A stretch of DNA of 23,109 bases from JAKEGK01 sp036507695 (GTDB lineage Bacteria > Pseudomonadota > Gammaproteobacteria > SZUA-152): NCBI GenBank assembly GCA_036507695.1, contig DATCIR010000183.1, positions 1-23,109 on the forward strand, written 5' to 3'. Position numbers and translations under genes: made by a program. Of this stretch, positions 1 through 7,914 are shown piece by piece. A model generated the notes under the pieces. It searched no databases and had not been told where the DNA came from. It was given only the letters and a program-made list of their open reading frames with translations. Within the stretch, counting starts at the first letter, position 1; every line of letters begins with the position of its first letter.

Positions 1-141
1 GTGCAGCATAGGTTAAAGCGGTGCCGGTGTCTCTTGCCGGGGGCGTCTGCGGCCAGGGATGGCCGCAGTCGAGCCTACAGGGACGTACTTGCGGCGTCCC
101 CCGGCAGGAGATACCGGCGCCGCCCACGGGTGAGTAGTTAC
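1..141 (+). mobile_element. IS66-type MITE, copy 1 (left end cut off by window)
   Basis: Non-coding palindromic element whose right end GGGTGAGTAGTTAC closes at 141. It matches the reverse complement of the complete copy at 10986-11143 almost base for base. By comparison with the other copies, about 15 bases of the left end lie outside the window. The interior can fold into an 18-bp outer stem (26-43 with 98-115, two pairs being G-T) around a perfect 8-bp hairpin, TGCGGCCA/TGGCCGCA (48-67), with the tetraloop GGGA. A competing stem GGGACG/CGTCCC is possible at 80-100. No ORF is supported. The bases just after the end, GAAACTTT (142-149), are the predicted target duplication, but the left partner is off-window. 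The IS66 assignment rests on the terminal GTAA and the 8-bp duplication seen at copy 2. Confidence 0.8.
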
Positions 142-210
142 GAAACTTTAACGTTGAAACTTTAGTTATGAAACCCTGTTGCAAAAGTAAACGTGAATTT
201 AAATTCAAAT

Positions 211-774
211 TTAAAGTGCGGGCGCCGGTAAGCTGGGCATGTTGTTGGCGGTGATTGAAAGGTTTTCCAGCGCTTTTTTACCTTCTTGTTCCAGTTTGTA
301 ACGATCGATTTTAGTATCGCCTTTAAGGTCAGTGAACCAATTGCGGCTCTTGGCTTTTTTCAGGAACTGGATCGCCTGTTTGTCGCCGTTGTCCGCAGCG
401 CGTTTTAACCATTTAATACCGACACGTACATCATATAGGTTTACGCCGGTAGTGACATAATGCAGGCCAAGAAGAAATTGGCCGGAAGGATTATTACTTT
501 CCGCCGCGCGCATATACCAATTGGAGGCTTCTTCGAGATTTTTCTTTACACCCCATCCGTTGGCATAGGCCAGCCCGACAAACACCTGGGCCTCGGGTTG
601 GCCATCGTTGGCCAGTTGTTGCCATAGCTGCAGCGCTTTGGTGTAATCACCACGATTAAAAGCGTCCTGACCTTCGGATAAGGATTCGATTTTTTCTGCA
701 TAGGCCATTGGCACAACAAGCAGTAACATCGCGGTAGCGATTGTTACTTTGGCTAACTTCAACAACTTATGCAT
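211..774 (-). CDS. Secreted Sel1-repeat (TPR-like) protein
   Basis: Exported protein of 187 residues. An N-terminal hydrophobic stretch (about residues 8-24) ends in AYA, a likely signal peptidase I site after residue 26. The mature part has Sel1-like helical repeats: a GDYTKALQLWQQLANDG unit, then an AQVFVGLAYANGWGV unit, a GQFLLGLHY unit and a WLKRAADNGDKQAI unit. Sel1 repeats are protein-protein interaction scaffolds, often periplasmic, and no enzymatic residues are visible. The start at 774 is chosen over the longer reading from 822 because GGAG lies nine bases upstream and the signal peptide then begins correctly. The gene is transcribed away from mazG, and the 165-base gap between them must hold both promoters. 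The partner or pathway cannot be told from sequence. Confidence 0.85.
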   Translation of the reverse strand: MHKLLKLAKVTIATAMLLLVVPMAYAEKIESLSEGQDAFNRGDYTKALQLWQQLANDGQPEAQVFVGLAYANGWGVKKNLEEASNWYMRAAESNNPSGQFLLGLHYVTTGVNLYDVRVGIKWLKRAADNGDKQAIQFLKKAKSRNWFTDLKGDTKIDRYKLEQEGKKALENLSITANNMPSLPAPAL

Positions 775-939
775 ACTTAACGACTCCGGAACTGCAGCGA
801 CTATAGCAACAGTTTTATACACGTTGAAAAGATATACAGTGAATTAAATCACAGTACTTAAGTCGGCTACAAGCCCCGCTGCATTGAATTCTTTTCTGTG
901 ACGTAATTCATTTGTTATCAAAAACTTAAAGGGCATAAT

Positions 940-1767
940 TTGAGCAAAATAGACGAATTACTCAGTATAATGAAAGACTTACGTCACCCGGAACATGGCT
1001 GTCCTTGGGACCTCGAACAGACGTTTTCCAGTATCGCCCCGTATACCATAGAAGAAGCTTATGAAGTGGCTGAGGCCATACAGCGCCGTGACATGGAGGA
1101 GTTACAGGAAGAGTTAGGCGATCTTTTATTCCAGGTGGTTTTTCATGCTGAACTGGCCGCCGAGCAGGGGTGTTTCGATTTTAGCGGCGTGGTGGATGGC
1201 ATTGTGGAAAAAATGCTGCGGCGTCATCCGCATGTATTTGGCAATGCCAGCATCGATGATGCCAAGGCGCAAACGCATGCCTGGGAACAGCACAAACAGG
1301 CGGAGCGTCTGCAAAAGCGGCAAAAGCAGAGTGGTACTCTGGAACCGGGCCTGCTGGATGGCGTCCCGCTCGCGTTACCTGCGCTTACGCGCGCGGTTAA
1401 ATTGCAGCGGCGTGCGGCGCGGGTAGGATTTGACTGGACATCGCTGCCGCCCATATTCGAAAAAATTGCCGAAGAGCTCGAGGAAGTCAAACAGGAAATT
1501 GCGCAGCCCGCAAATCGTCAGCATCTTGAAGCAGAGATCGGTGATCTGTTTTTTGCCGTTTCCAATTTGGCGCGGCATCTGGAGATAGACCCAGAAACTG
1601 CGTTACGCTCTTCCAATGCAAAATTCGAACGGCGTTTTCGAACCATCGAAAGGCTTGCCAAAGACCGGAACCGGTCAGTGGACACAATGACGCTTGATGA
1701 ATTGGAAGCACTTTATCAGCAAGTCAAGCAGACAGAAAAAGCCGTCCGCAATGAGGAGACCGGATAA
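940..1767 (+). CDS. mazG: Nucleoside triphosphate pyrophosphohydrolase MazG
   Basis: Cytosolic enzyme that hydrolyses NTPs and dNTPs to monophosphate and pyrophosphate, and in E. coli also influences ppGpp. At 275 residues it is close to the E. coli protein (about 263). It has the family N-terminus DELLSIMKDLRHPEHGCPWD, then the metal-binding EEAYEVAEAI and EELGDLLFQVVFHAE helices, a second RRHPHVF segment, and a second MazG domain with EELEEVKQEI and EIGDLFFAVSNLARH. The start is TTG at 940. It is preferred over the internal ATG (codon 11) because family homology covers the first ten residues and AAAGGG lies six bases upstream. The stop overlaps the amidase start by one base (TAATG), which implies translational coupling. 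Confidence 0.95.
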   Translation: MSKIDELLSIMKDLRHPEHGCPWDLEQTFSSIAPYTIEEAYEVAEAIQRRDMEELQEELGDLLFQVVFHAELAAEQGCFDFSGVVDGIVEKMLRRHPHVFGNASIDDAKAQTHAWEQHKQAERLQKRQKQSGTLEPGLLDGVPLALPALTRAVKLQRRAARVGFDWTSLPPIFEKIAEELEEVKQEIAQPANRQHLEAEIGDLFFAVSNLARHLEIDPETALRSSNAKFERRFRTIERLAKDRNRSVDTMTLDELEALYQQVKQTEKAVRNEETG

Positions 1768-3344
1768 TGTCCCGCTTGCCAGTGAAACATCTGTATTTTG
1801 CCGGTTGGCTGATAATTTTAGTTGGTTGCATACCGTCGCCCGTTGAGAAACCGCTGGCGATAGAGCCACAGGCCGCTTTTGATGTGCAAGAAACCACGAT
1901 TGCCAAAGTGCATGCGGCGTTTCGCGCCGGCACGCTTACTTGCGATCGGCTGGTCAAAACCTATGTGGATCGAATCAAACAGTATGACCAGCCATCCGGG
2001 TTAAATGCGATTGTGATGCTCAACCCCAATGCCGAAAAACGCGCCGCGCTGCTGGATCAGGAATTGGCAAACACCGGACAATTACGCGAACTGCATTGCG
2101 TGCCGGTCATCTTAAAAGATAACTTTGATACTGCGGATATGCCGACTTCCGGTGGTTCCATGGTCTTGAAAGATTCACGCCCGCCGGATGATGCGTTTAT
2201 GGTACAGAAGCTGCGCGCAGCAGGCGCGATTATTATCGCGAAGTCCAATATGGCCGAATGGGCGTTCAGTCCTTATTTCACTATTAGTTCAACGCGCGGT
2301 GAAACACGTAACGCCTATGATCTGGAAAGAGTGCCGGCCGGCTCCAGTGGCGGCACTGCATCGGCGGTGGCCGCCAATTTTGGCCTGGTGGGAATGGGAA
2401 CCGATACCGGTAATTCCATCCGAGGACCGGCTTCACATTTAGCGTTGGTAGGGATTCGTTCCACGATCGGCGCCACCAGCCGTGACGGCGTAATACCGTT
2501 ATTGGCAAACCGGGACATCGCGGGACCGATGACCCGCACGGTAGAGGATGCGGCCCGGGTATTTAATGTCATTGACGGATTCGATCCCGCCGATCCGGAG
2601 ACGCAACAGAGTAAGGGAAAATTACCGGACGATTACCTCGTATATCTAAAAAAGGACGGCTTGCACGGTGCACGCATTGGTGTGCTAAGGTCTATCAGTG
2701 ATATGCCGGATGCCGATCCCGAGGTAATAGAGTTGTTCGATCGCGCGCTAAAAGACCTGCGGGCAGCGGGAGCGGAGACTATCGATTCATTTGATATAGC
2801 GGATTTGGAGCGGCTGACCAGCGCGACAGGATTTTGCAGCCGGTTTCGCTACGACATTAATAACTATTTTGCTTCGCTGGGTCCGGCCGCGCCGGTCAAA
2901 AACCTAAAGGAGATTGTGGACGCCAAGCGGTTTCATGAGTCAAGCCAAGGTGCAATGCAATGGGCAATGTCCCAGAACGTAGCCCCTGATCAACAGGAAA
3001 TACCCTGCGTGGATGTTGACGGTGACCCGAGGCGTAAGGCGTTGCGCGATGCAGTGGTGAATGCCATGGAGGAACAGCACATTGACGCGCTTGTTTATCC
3101 CACCTGGAATAATCCACCGCGTTTGCTAGGCGACCTCCAATCGCCGCACGGAAATAACAGTCCTATTATCGCACCCCACAGCGGGCAACCGGCGATCACG
3201 GTGCCCATGGGATTTACCGGGCAAGGATTGCCGGCGGGCCTGCAATTTTTGGGCAGGCCATTTAGCGAGGCGGATTTATTTAAATTCGCTTACGCTTATG
3301 AACAGGCAACCTATCATCGCAAACCACCACCACGCTTTCCTTGA
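1767..3344 (+). CDS. Amidase-signature lipoprotein hydrolase
   Basis: Amidase-signature family hydrolase of 525 residues. The Ser-cisSer-Lys triad is visible: Lys117 in VILKDN, cis-Ser193 in AGSSGGT and nucleophile Ser217 in GTDTGNSIRGPAS. The N-terminus has a hydrophobic stretch ending in the lipobox LVGC (Cys21), so it is probably a lipoprotein acting at the membrane or in the periplasm. This argues against GatA, the cytosolic tRNA-dependent amidotransferase subunit, as does the absence of gatB and gatC nearby. The substrate is unknown; the family includes peptide amidases, indoleacetamide hydrolases and broad amidases. It shares one base with mazG, so the two are probably co-translated, although one product is cytosolic and the other exported. 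A 98-base gap follows. Confidence 0.9.
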   Translation: MSRLPVKHLYFAGWLIILVGCIPSPVEKPLAIEPQAAFDVQETTIAKVHAAFRAGTLTCDRLVKTYVDRIKQYDQPSGLNAIVMLNPNAEKRAALLDQELANTGQLRELHCVPVILKDNFDTADMPTSGGSMVLKDSRPPDDAFMVQKLRAAGAIIIAKSNMAEWAFSPYFTISSTRGETRNAYDLERVPAGSSGGTASAVAANFGLVGMGTDTGNSIRGPASHLALVGIRSTIGATSRDGVIPLLANRDIAGPMTRTVEDAARVFNVIDGFDPADPETQQSKGKLPDDYLVYLKKDGLHGARIGVLRSISDMPDADPEVIELFDRALKDLRAAGAETIDSFDIADLERLTSATGFCSRFRYDINNYFASLGPAAPVKNLKEIVDAKRFHESSQGAMQWAMSQNVAPDQQEIPCVDVDGDPRRKALRDAVVNAMEEQHIDALVYPTWNNPPRLLGDLQSPHGNNSPIIAPHSGQPAITVPMGFTGQGLPAGLQFLGRPFSEADLFKFAYAYEQATYHRKPPPRFP

Positions 3345-3356
3345 GGGGCGAGAATT

Positions 3357-3452
3357 ATGAGTCGCACGTTTAAATTGTGTTATTGCTTTGGCAAAGCGTG
3401 CATTGGAACCGGGCAGAAGCAAAAAATCAGGAACATTGAACTATGGAAATAA
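3357..3452 (+). CDS. Possible 31-residue leader ORF
   Basis: A short ATG reading frame begins 13 bases after the amidase stop, with GAGGGG about seven bases upstream as a plausible ribosome binding site. It overlaps the first codons of the GyrI-like gene (ATG at 3443), ending at TAA 3450-3452. The peptide has three cysteines and several basic residues and resembles no family I recognise. It could couple translation of the downstream gene to the amidase, or be chance. The evidence is only the ribosome-binding site and the overlap. Confidence 0.2.
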   Translation: MSRTFKLCYCFGKACIGTGQKQKIRNIELWK

Positions 3453-3919
3453 ACGAAAAGTTGGTTGCGGCCAAAAAGGTGGTGGGCTTAAAAATTTCCA
3501 CCTCCAACACGCTGGAATCAGATCCCGAAACCGCGCGCATTCCGGCGTTGTGGCAGCGGTTTTTTTCTGAGAGTGTTGAAGAGCAGATTCCCCACATCAT
3601 TGAAGAAGGTGTATTGCTAGGCGTATACACAGACTACGATAATGAGCAGCGCGGGCATTTTGCATTGATTGCCGGCCGGCAGGTATCAGCCCTCGGCGCC
3701 TTGCCTGAAGACTTCACGGCAATTGAAATCCCGGAAGGTTTATATCTCGTGTTTTCCGATGAGGGCGACATGCCAACGATAATTTATACAACCTGGCATA
3801 CAATCCGGGAATATTTTTCCAACACCACCGATTATGTCCGGACCTACACGGCGGATTTTGAATTCTACGACGACGACAATCCGGCCAGGATTGAAATCTA
3901 CATTGCCGTAAAAAAGTAA
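3443..3919 (+). CDS. GyrI-like / effector-binding domain protein
   Basis: Small soluble protein of 158 residues. It fits the stand-alone GyrI-like effector-binding fold, also found at the C-terminus of AraC- and MerR-type regulators and in integron cassette Cass2 proteins. Supporting pieces are the N-terminal strand KVVGLKISTSN, IPALWQRFF, the glycine-rich GVYTDYDNEQRGHFALIAG segment, IPEGLYLVFSDEG, the helix IIYTTWHTIREYF and the terminal acidic strand ending IEIYIAVKK. There is no DNA-binding domain and no signal peptide. Such proteins bind small cationic or aromatic ligands in a hydrophobic pocket, but the ligand here is unknown. The start has CAGGAA ten bases upstream. It may be read with the amidase, 98 bases upstream. 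Confidence 0.75.
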   Translation: MEINEKLVAAKKVVGLKISTSNTLESDPETARIPALWQRFFSESVEEQIPHIIEEGVLLGVYTDYDNEQRGHFALIAGRQVSALGALPEDFTAIEIPEGLYLVFSDEGDMPTIIYTTWHTIREYFSNTTDYVRTYTADFEFYDDDNPARIEIYIAVKK

Positions 3920-4100
3920 AGCCGACGGGCAAGAGAAAAGACGCGAACACCTTCCTGATCGACGGTGATCTTCGGTAAGCGGAGTCTTGATCATCGCGTT
4001 TGAATTTTTATCATATATTTGACTCAGCTCAGAATATTTGATTTATCTCCATGGAATATACGTTAGAATGACCATTATTAATAAAAAGTGAGGGTGCTGC

Positions 4101-4628
4101 ATGATGCGGATTCCAGGCAGGCAAAATTCAAGCAAGTATAATGCGGATATGATTGTTGATGAGCGCGCATCACCAATCAGATTGTTGATATGCTTGCTGG
4201 CAACGGCGGGATTGTTATGGTCGGTAGTTGCAGTGGCCGAGAAGAAAATCGTCGAAAAAAAATATACGGCTGTGGCGCGCAAGTCGATTGAAATCCCCGG
4301 CGACGGCATGCCTGGAAAATTGGAGTTTCGGTTTGATGGCGCCTCTGTCTGGTTAAAGGAGAATGGGGAATTTGGCCTGGAAGCGGAAATCAAACATAGT
4401 GGCTTATTGTGCGGTGACTATGAGGTTGGTATTCGCTTTGGTATCGGCATTCCCGCGTGCGCCAATGTATCGTGGATAACGGAACCCTATTATGTTTCGA
4501 AAAAGAAACAGTGTAATAACGCCTGGATGGTGCATGGCGGTACAGGCGAGATTTCGATTGTGCCCGAGGATTTTGCCCAGCTTAGCTGTGCTCAGCTTAT
4601 TATAAAATGTACTGGCAAATGTGAATAA
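4101..4628 (+). CDS. Unrecognised secreted six-cysteine protein
   Basis: Protein of 175 residues with no family I recognise. A polar N-terminal region of about 26 residues precedes a hydrophobic segment (about 27-46) ending AVA, followed by EKK: an unusually long n-region if this is a signal peptide. The mature part carries six cysteines (residues 104, 120, 138, 163, 170, 174), an even number compatible with three disulphides in the periplasm or outside the cell. Charged strands such as KLEFRFDG and FGLEAEIKHSG suggest a beta-rich fold. GAGG lies about seven bases before the ATG, supporting the start. The AT-rich 180-base region upstream may hold its own promoter (a TTGACT lies at 4018-4023), so it is probably a single-gene unit. 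Confidence 0.6.
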   Translation: MMRIPGRQNSSKYNADMIVDERASPIRLLICLLATAGLLWSVVAVAEKKIVEKKYTAVARKSIEIPGDGMPGKLEFRFDGASVWLKENGEFGLEAEIKHSGLLCGDYEVGIRFGIGIPACANVSWITEPYYVSKKKQCNNAWMVHGGTGEISIVPEDFAQLSCAQLIIKCTGKCE

Positions 4629-4978
4629 CCAATGTTGGTATGAGCTGGCTTAATCGGCGCCAAAACTACTCCATATTCACAGGTGCGGAGAATACGAAAG
4701 TTCGATAGCCATTTTTTCCGGTACCGGCTGCAAAAATACAACCGGCATTTGGTCCAGTGAACGGTAATTCGCGCTGAGAACTTTCTAGTGCGGCACAAGG
4801 TATTCCATTGGTCGTTTGTAAAATGAAAGGGTATTTTGCCGTCAATCGGGGGGAATCAGTAAATGCGCGGGTGCTGATATGGATCAAGCGGCGCACCTTG
4901 TGTTAACCTTTCCAAGCTAGCGGGACATTAAATCGAAGCCATAGCTAGTAAATATTACACAAAAGAAAGGAATTAATC
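4629..4978. other. 350-base stretch without a confident gene
   Basis: No RNA gene, repeat or terminator was recognised here. The only long open frame is on the minus strand, 4666-4896 (GTG start, 76 residues). It has a weak AAGG about ten bases upstream and two cysteines in a GIPCAAL and NAGCIFAAG context. It has no recognised family and could be a gene remnant or chance. The last 60 bases must hold the promoter and ribosome binding site (AAAGGA) of the following membrane protein gene. Confidence 0.4.
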
Positions 4979-5734
4979 GTGTCAACCAATCAGCCTGCGC
5001 CTCGCTGTGTACATTTTTCGTTTTTGCCCTTGGGTCAACGGACCTTGTTTAGCTCCGCCATCATCGTGTTAAGTATGGGCTACCTGTTCGCGATGATCTA
5101 TATTTTTGAGTCGCACGCCGGCCGGGATGGCAATCCCATGTTATCAGTGAATGACCTGATGATTGCGTACAGCGGCAGTAAAAGTGACACCCGTCTCGAA
5201 GCGGCGTTAAAGGGGCCCATGTCCAATATGCTGCCGACGAACGAAAAGGATGAAATTATTGCCTGGGTGCGGCGCGGCGCCAAGCAGGCAGACTTTGCTA
5301 CCGTGGAAAGCATCATCAGCCAACGCTGTAACATTTGTCACGATGGCAAAAATCCGCATATTCCAAACTTGACAGGCCACGCCAACGTGGCGAGTACCGC
5401 CCAGATGGATACCGGCATGGATATTTTTACCCTGGTCCGGGTGTCGCACATTCACCTGTTTGGATTGACCTTTATTTTTTTCATAATGGGTACGATTTTT
5501 TGCCATGCCTACCTGAAACATAAATGGTTAAAATGCCTGATTATCGCTTTGCCATTTTTATCAATTCTGTTTGATATCGCGTCCTGGTATCTCACCAAGG
5601 TGTTCCCGCCGTTTGCCTATGTGGTGCTGATCAGCGGGGGCGTTATGGGCGTTTGCTTTGCAGCGCAGATGGTAATTTCGTTATACCAGATGTGGTTTTT
5701 CAAACCGGATGAAAACGTGATGTACGATGTGTAG
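4979..5734 (+). CDS. Four-helix inner-membrane protein with cytochrome c haem motif
   Basis: Membrane protein of 251 residues with GTG start and AAAGGA seven bases upstream. Predicted helices are at about 23-44, 155-178, 183-205 and 212-236. Between helices 1 and 2 lies a large loop of about 110 residues containing one c-type haem-attachment motif, CNICH (Cys117, Cys120, His121), in QRCNICHDGKNPHIPNLTGH, reminiscent of a cytochrome c or c-like gating domain. Haem is attached outside the cytoplasm, so this loop should be periplasmic. Histidines flanking helix 2 (HIHLFGLTF, FCHAYLKHK) could bind another cofactor. A role in electron transfer or redox sensing is inference. No other respiratory genes are adjacent, and an intrinsic terminator follows, so it seems monocistronic. 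Confidence 0.65.
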   Translation: MSTNQPAPRCVHFSFLPLGQRTLFSSAIIVLSMGYLFAMIYIFESHAGRDGNPMLSVNDLMIAYSGSKSDTRLEAALKGPMSNMLPTNEKDEIIAWVRRGAKQADFATVESIISQRCNICHDGKNPHIPNLTGHANVASTAQMDTGMDIFTLVRVSHIHLFGLTFIFFIMGTIFCHAYLKHKWLKCLIIALPFLSILFDIASWYLTKVFPPFAYVVLISGGVMGVCFAAQMVISLYQMWFFKPDENVMYDV

Positions 5735-5784
5735 TAACAGCGCTTTGACAATTGTTTAACGTGATAACCTGCAGTAATCCGCAA

Positions 5785-5819
5785 TGCCGTTGACGCAAAC
5801 CCGCAACGGTATTTTTTTT
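5785..5819 (+). terminator. Intrinsic terminator after the haem-motif membrane protein gene
   Basis: Stem CCGTTG (5787-5792) pairs with CAACGG (5804-5809) across an 11-base loop. It can be extended by a G-T and a T-A pair to eight base pairs, and is followed by a run of eight T at 5812-5819. It sits about 50 bases after the stop codon at 5734, on the same strand. Confidence 0.8.
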
Positions 5820-5976
5820 GGACTGGATTGGACTGGAATGGGCGAATTACCACCATTCGCGGGGGCCAGGAAGAGTGTATGACATCTGTCACCAGCCATG
5901 CTAGTATCGGCGCGGACTCTTTGCAAATTAAACCTCAATCGCCAACGTTACTAAAAAAATAGCGGTATTTAACGGC

Positions 5977-7227
5977 ATGTTTAGACCCCTGGAACTGTTT
6001 ATTGGCTTGCGTTATATCCGCGCCAAGCGCCGCAATCAATTTATTTCATTTATTTCTTTTTCCTCCATGGCAGGTATTGCGCTCGGTGTAACGGCGTTGA
6101 TTACCGTGCTGTCCGTAATGAACGGATTTATCACCGAATTGAGAGAGCGCATATTGGGCATGGCGTCGCATGTTACGGTGAGCGGTTATGACAGCGAACT
6201 TAAAGATTGGCGTAATGTCGCTGACCAGATAGTGAAATCGCAACCTCGCATTGTGGGTTTGGCGCCATACATCAGTGCGGAAGGTATGTTGACCTCGGGT
6301 CAGGAAGTCAGCGGCACGCTTATTCGTGGCGTGTTGCCCAGTGATGAGCCTCAGGTTTCCAATGTTTGGGAAAAGATGCTGCAGGGGCAATTGTCGGACC
6401 TGGAGTCCGGCGCATACAACATTATTTTGGGCAAGGGTCTGGCTAGATCGCTGGCCGTTGGCTTGGGGGATAAAGTTACCCTGGTGACGCCACAGGCGAT
6501 GACCACGCCTGCGGGTATATTACCCCGGCTGAAACGCTTCACGGTGGTTGGCGTGTTTGAAGTAGGCCATAACGACTATGATACGTCGATGTCGTTTATT
6601 CATATTGACGACGCCGCCAAACTTTTTCGCATGCAGGATAACGTCACCGGAATACGCTTAAAGCTGGATGACCTGTTCCAGGCGCCCTGGGTGCGGCAGG
6701 ATCTTTCCAAAACCTTGCCCGGTTTATACTGGCTTAGCGACTGGACTTTGCAACATGCAAACTTTTTCCGGGCGGTGAATATTGAAAAGCGCATGATGTT
6801 TTTTATTTTGATGCTGATTGTTGCCGTCGCTGCTTTTAATATCATGGCGTCACTGGTGATGGTGGTCACGGATAAGCAGGCGGATATCGCCATTCTGAGA
6901 ACCTTGGGCGCCAGGCCCCGCAGCATTATGGCGATCTTCCTTATTCAAGGAGCGGTCATAGGGGTGATCGGCAATTTACTGGGCGCAATAGGGGGAGTGT
7001 CTTTGGCATTAAATGTCGACACCGTGGTGCCGTTTATTGAAAATCTTTTTGGGGTGGATTTTATGCCGGCGGATGTGTATTACATCAGCGATTTCCCCTC
7101 GGAACTGCACTTGGATGATGTTATACAAATCACCTCAGTGGCATTTTTGTTGAGCCTCGTGTTTACCATATACCCGGCATGGCGCGGCGCGCGCACCCAA
7201 CCGGCGGAGGCCTTGCGCTATGAGTAA
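5977..7227 (+). CDS. lolC: Lipoprotein-releasing ABC transporter permease LolC/LolF type
   Basis: Inner-membrane permease (416 residues) that extracts outer-membrane lipoproteins and hands them to LolA. Helices are at about 24-48, 273-297, 319-345 and 382-402, with a large periplasmic domain (about 50-270) between the first two: the LolC/E topology. A proline-rich segment near residues 171-187 (TPAGILPRLKR) occupies the position of the LolA-binding Hook of LolC. The C-terminus QPAEALRYE is typical. Its stop overlaps the lolD start by eight bases. Only one permease gene is present: no lolE follows lolD. The protein may therefore act as a homodimeric LolF, or lolE may lie elsewhere. The start lacks a strong Shine-Dalgarno but matches the family N-terminus. 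Confidence 0.93.
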   Translation: MFRPLELFIGLRYIRAKRRNQFISFISFSSMAGIALGVTALITVLSVMNGFITELRERILGMASHVTVSGYDSELKDWRNVADQIVKSQPRIVGLAPYISAEGMLTSGQEVSGTLIRGVLPSDEPQVSNVWEKMLQGQLSDLESGAYNIILGKGLARSLAVGLGDKVTLVTPQAMTTPAGILPRLKRFTVVGVFEVGHNDYDTSMSFIHIDDAAKLFRMQDNVTGIRLKLDDLFQAPWVRQDLSKTLPGLYWLSDWTLQHANFFRAVNIEKRMMFFILMLIVAVAAFNIMASLVMVVTDKQADIAILRTLGARPRSIMAIFLIQGAVIGVIGNLLGAIGGVSLALNVDTVVPFIENLFGVDFMPADVYYISDFPSELHLDDVIQITSVAFLLSLVFTIYPAWRGARTQPAEALRYE

Positions 7228-7900
7228 TGCCGTCATTGAGTGCCGGGATGTGCGTAAAATATTTGCCGAGAGTAACCTCTCGGTCGAAGTGTTAAAAGGC
7301 GTCAATCTTACAGTGAATCCGGGTGAACAAATTGCCATTATGGGCAGTTCCGGTTCGGGCAAGAGTACCTTGTTGCATCTCATGGGCGGCCTGGACGATT
7401 GCACCAGCGGCACCATCTGTATCAATGGCCAGGCGATTACCAAGCTGGATGAAACCACCCGCGGTCAACTACGCAACCGTTATCTGGGCTTTGTTTATCA
7501 ATTTCATCATTTGCTGCCGGAATTCACCGCACTGGAAAATGTGGGCATGCCGTTGTTGATTCGCGGCGAGCCGGCAAAAGTGGTGAAGGAAAAAGCCAGT
7601 GACATTCTGGCCAAGGTTGGATTGGGCGGGCGCTTGCAACATAAACCGGGTGAACTGTCCGGCGGGGAACGCCAGCGTACTGCAATCGCGCGGGCCTTAA
7701 TTACCAATCCACTGTGTGTGCTGGCGGACGAACCCACCGGTAACCTGGATAACAGAACGGCCCATATCGTGTATGAATTGATGTTGTCACTCAATAGAGA
7801 ACTTAACACCAGCCTTGTCATGGTGACTCACGACAGTGACCTGGCAAAGCATATGGAGCGTATTCTGGTACTGGAGGATGGAGTGTTGAATCCGGGGTGA
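7220..7900 (+). CDS. lolD: Lipoprotein-releasing ABC transporter ATPase LolD
   Basis: Cytosolic ATPase of the Lol complex, 226 residues, the usual length. Walker A is GSSGSGKST (42-50), the Q-loop Gln94 lies in FVYQFHHLLPEF, the signature is LSGGERQR (146-153), Walker B is CVLADEP with Asp170 and Glu171, and the switch His204 is in VTHD. FHHLLPEFTALENV is typical of LolD and related MacB-type ATPases. The ATG lies inside the end of the permease gene, so the two subunits are translationally coupled. The gene ends 14 bases from the stop of the convergent DUF2062 gene. Confidence 0.96.
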   Translation: MSNAVIECRDVRKIFAESNLSVEVLKGVNLTVNPGEQIAIMGSSGSGKSTLLHLMGGLDDCTSGTICINGQAITKLDETTRGQLRNRYLGFVYQFHHLLPEFTALENVGMPLLIRGEPAKVVKEKASDILAKVGLGGRLQHKPGELSGGERQRTAIARALITNPLCVLADEPTGNLDNRTAHIVYELMLSLNRELNTSLVMVTHDSDLAKHMERILVLEDGVLNPG

Positions 7901-7914
7901 TTCAATCTAATTAT

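Noticed and set aside
142..164. Direct repeat GAAACTTTA twice, next to MITE copy 1
   Set aside because: Only two short copies in AT-rich DNA. The first overlaps the expected target duplication, but the pair itself does not flank the element, so it is not evidence for insertion.
897..912. CRP-like site TGTGA-N6-TCATT upstream of mazG
   Set aside because: Only the left half matches the consensus; a chance match in AT-rich DNA is likely.
1767..3344. GatA subunit of the tRNA-dependent amidotransferase
   Set aside because: The protein has a lipobox and signal-like segment, and no gatB or gatC is adjacent.
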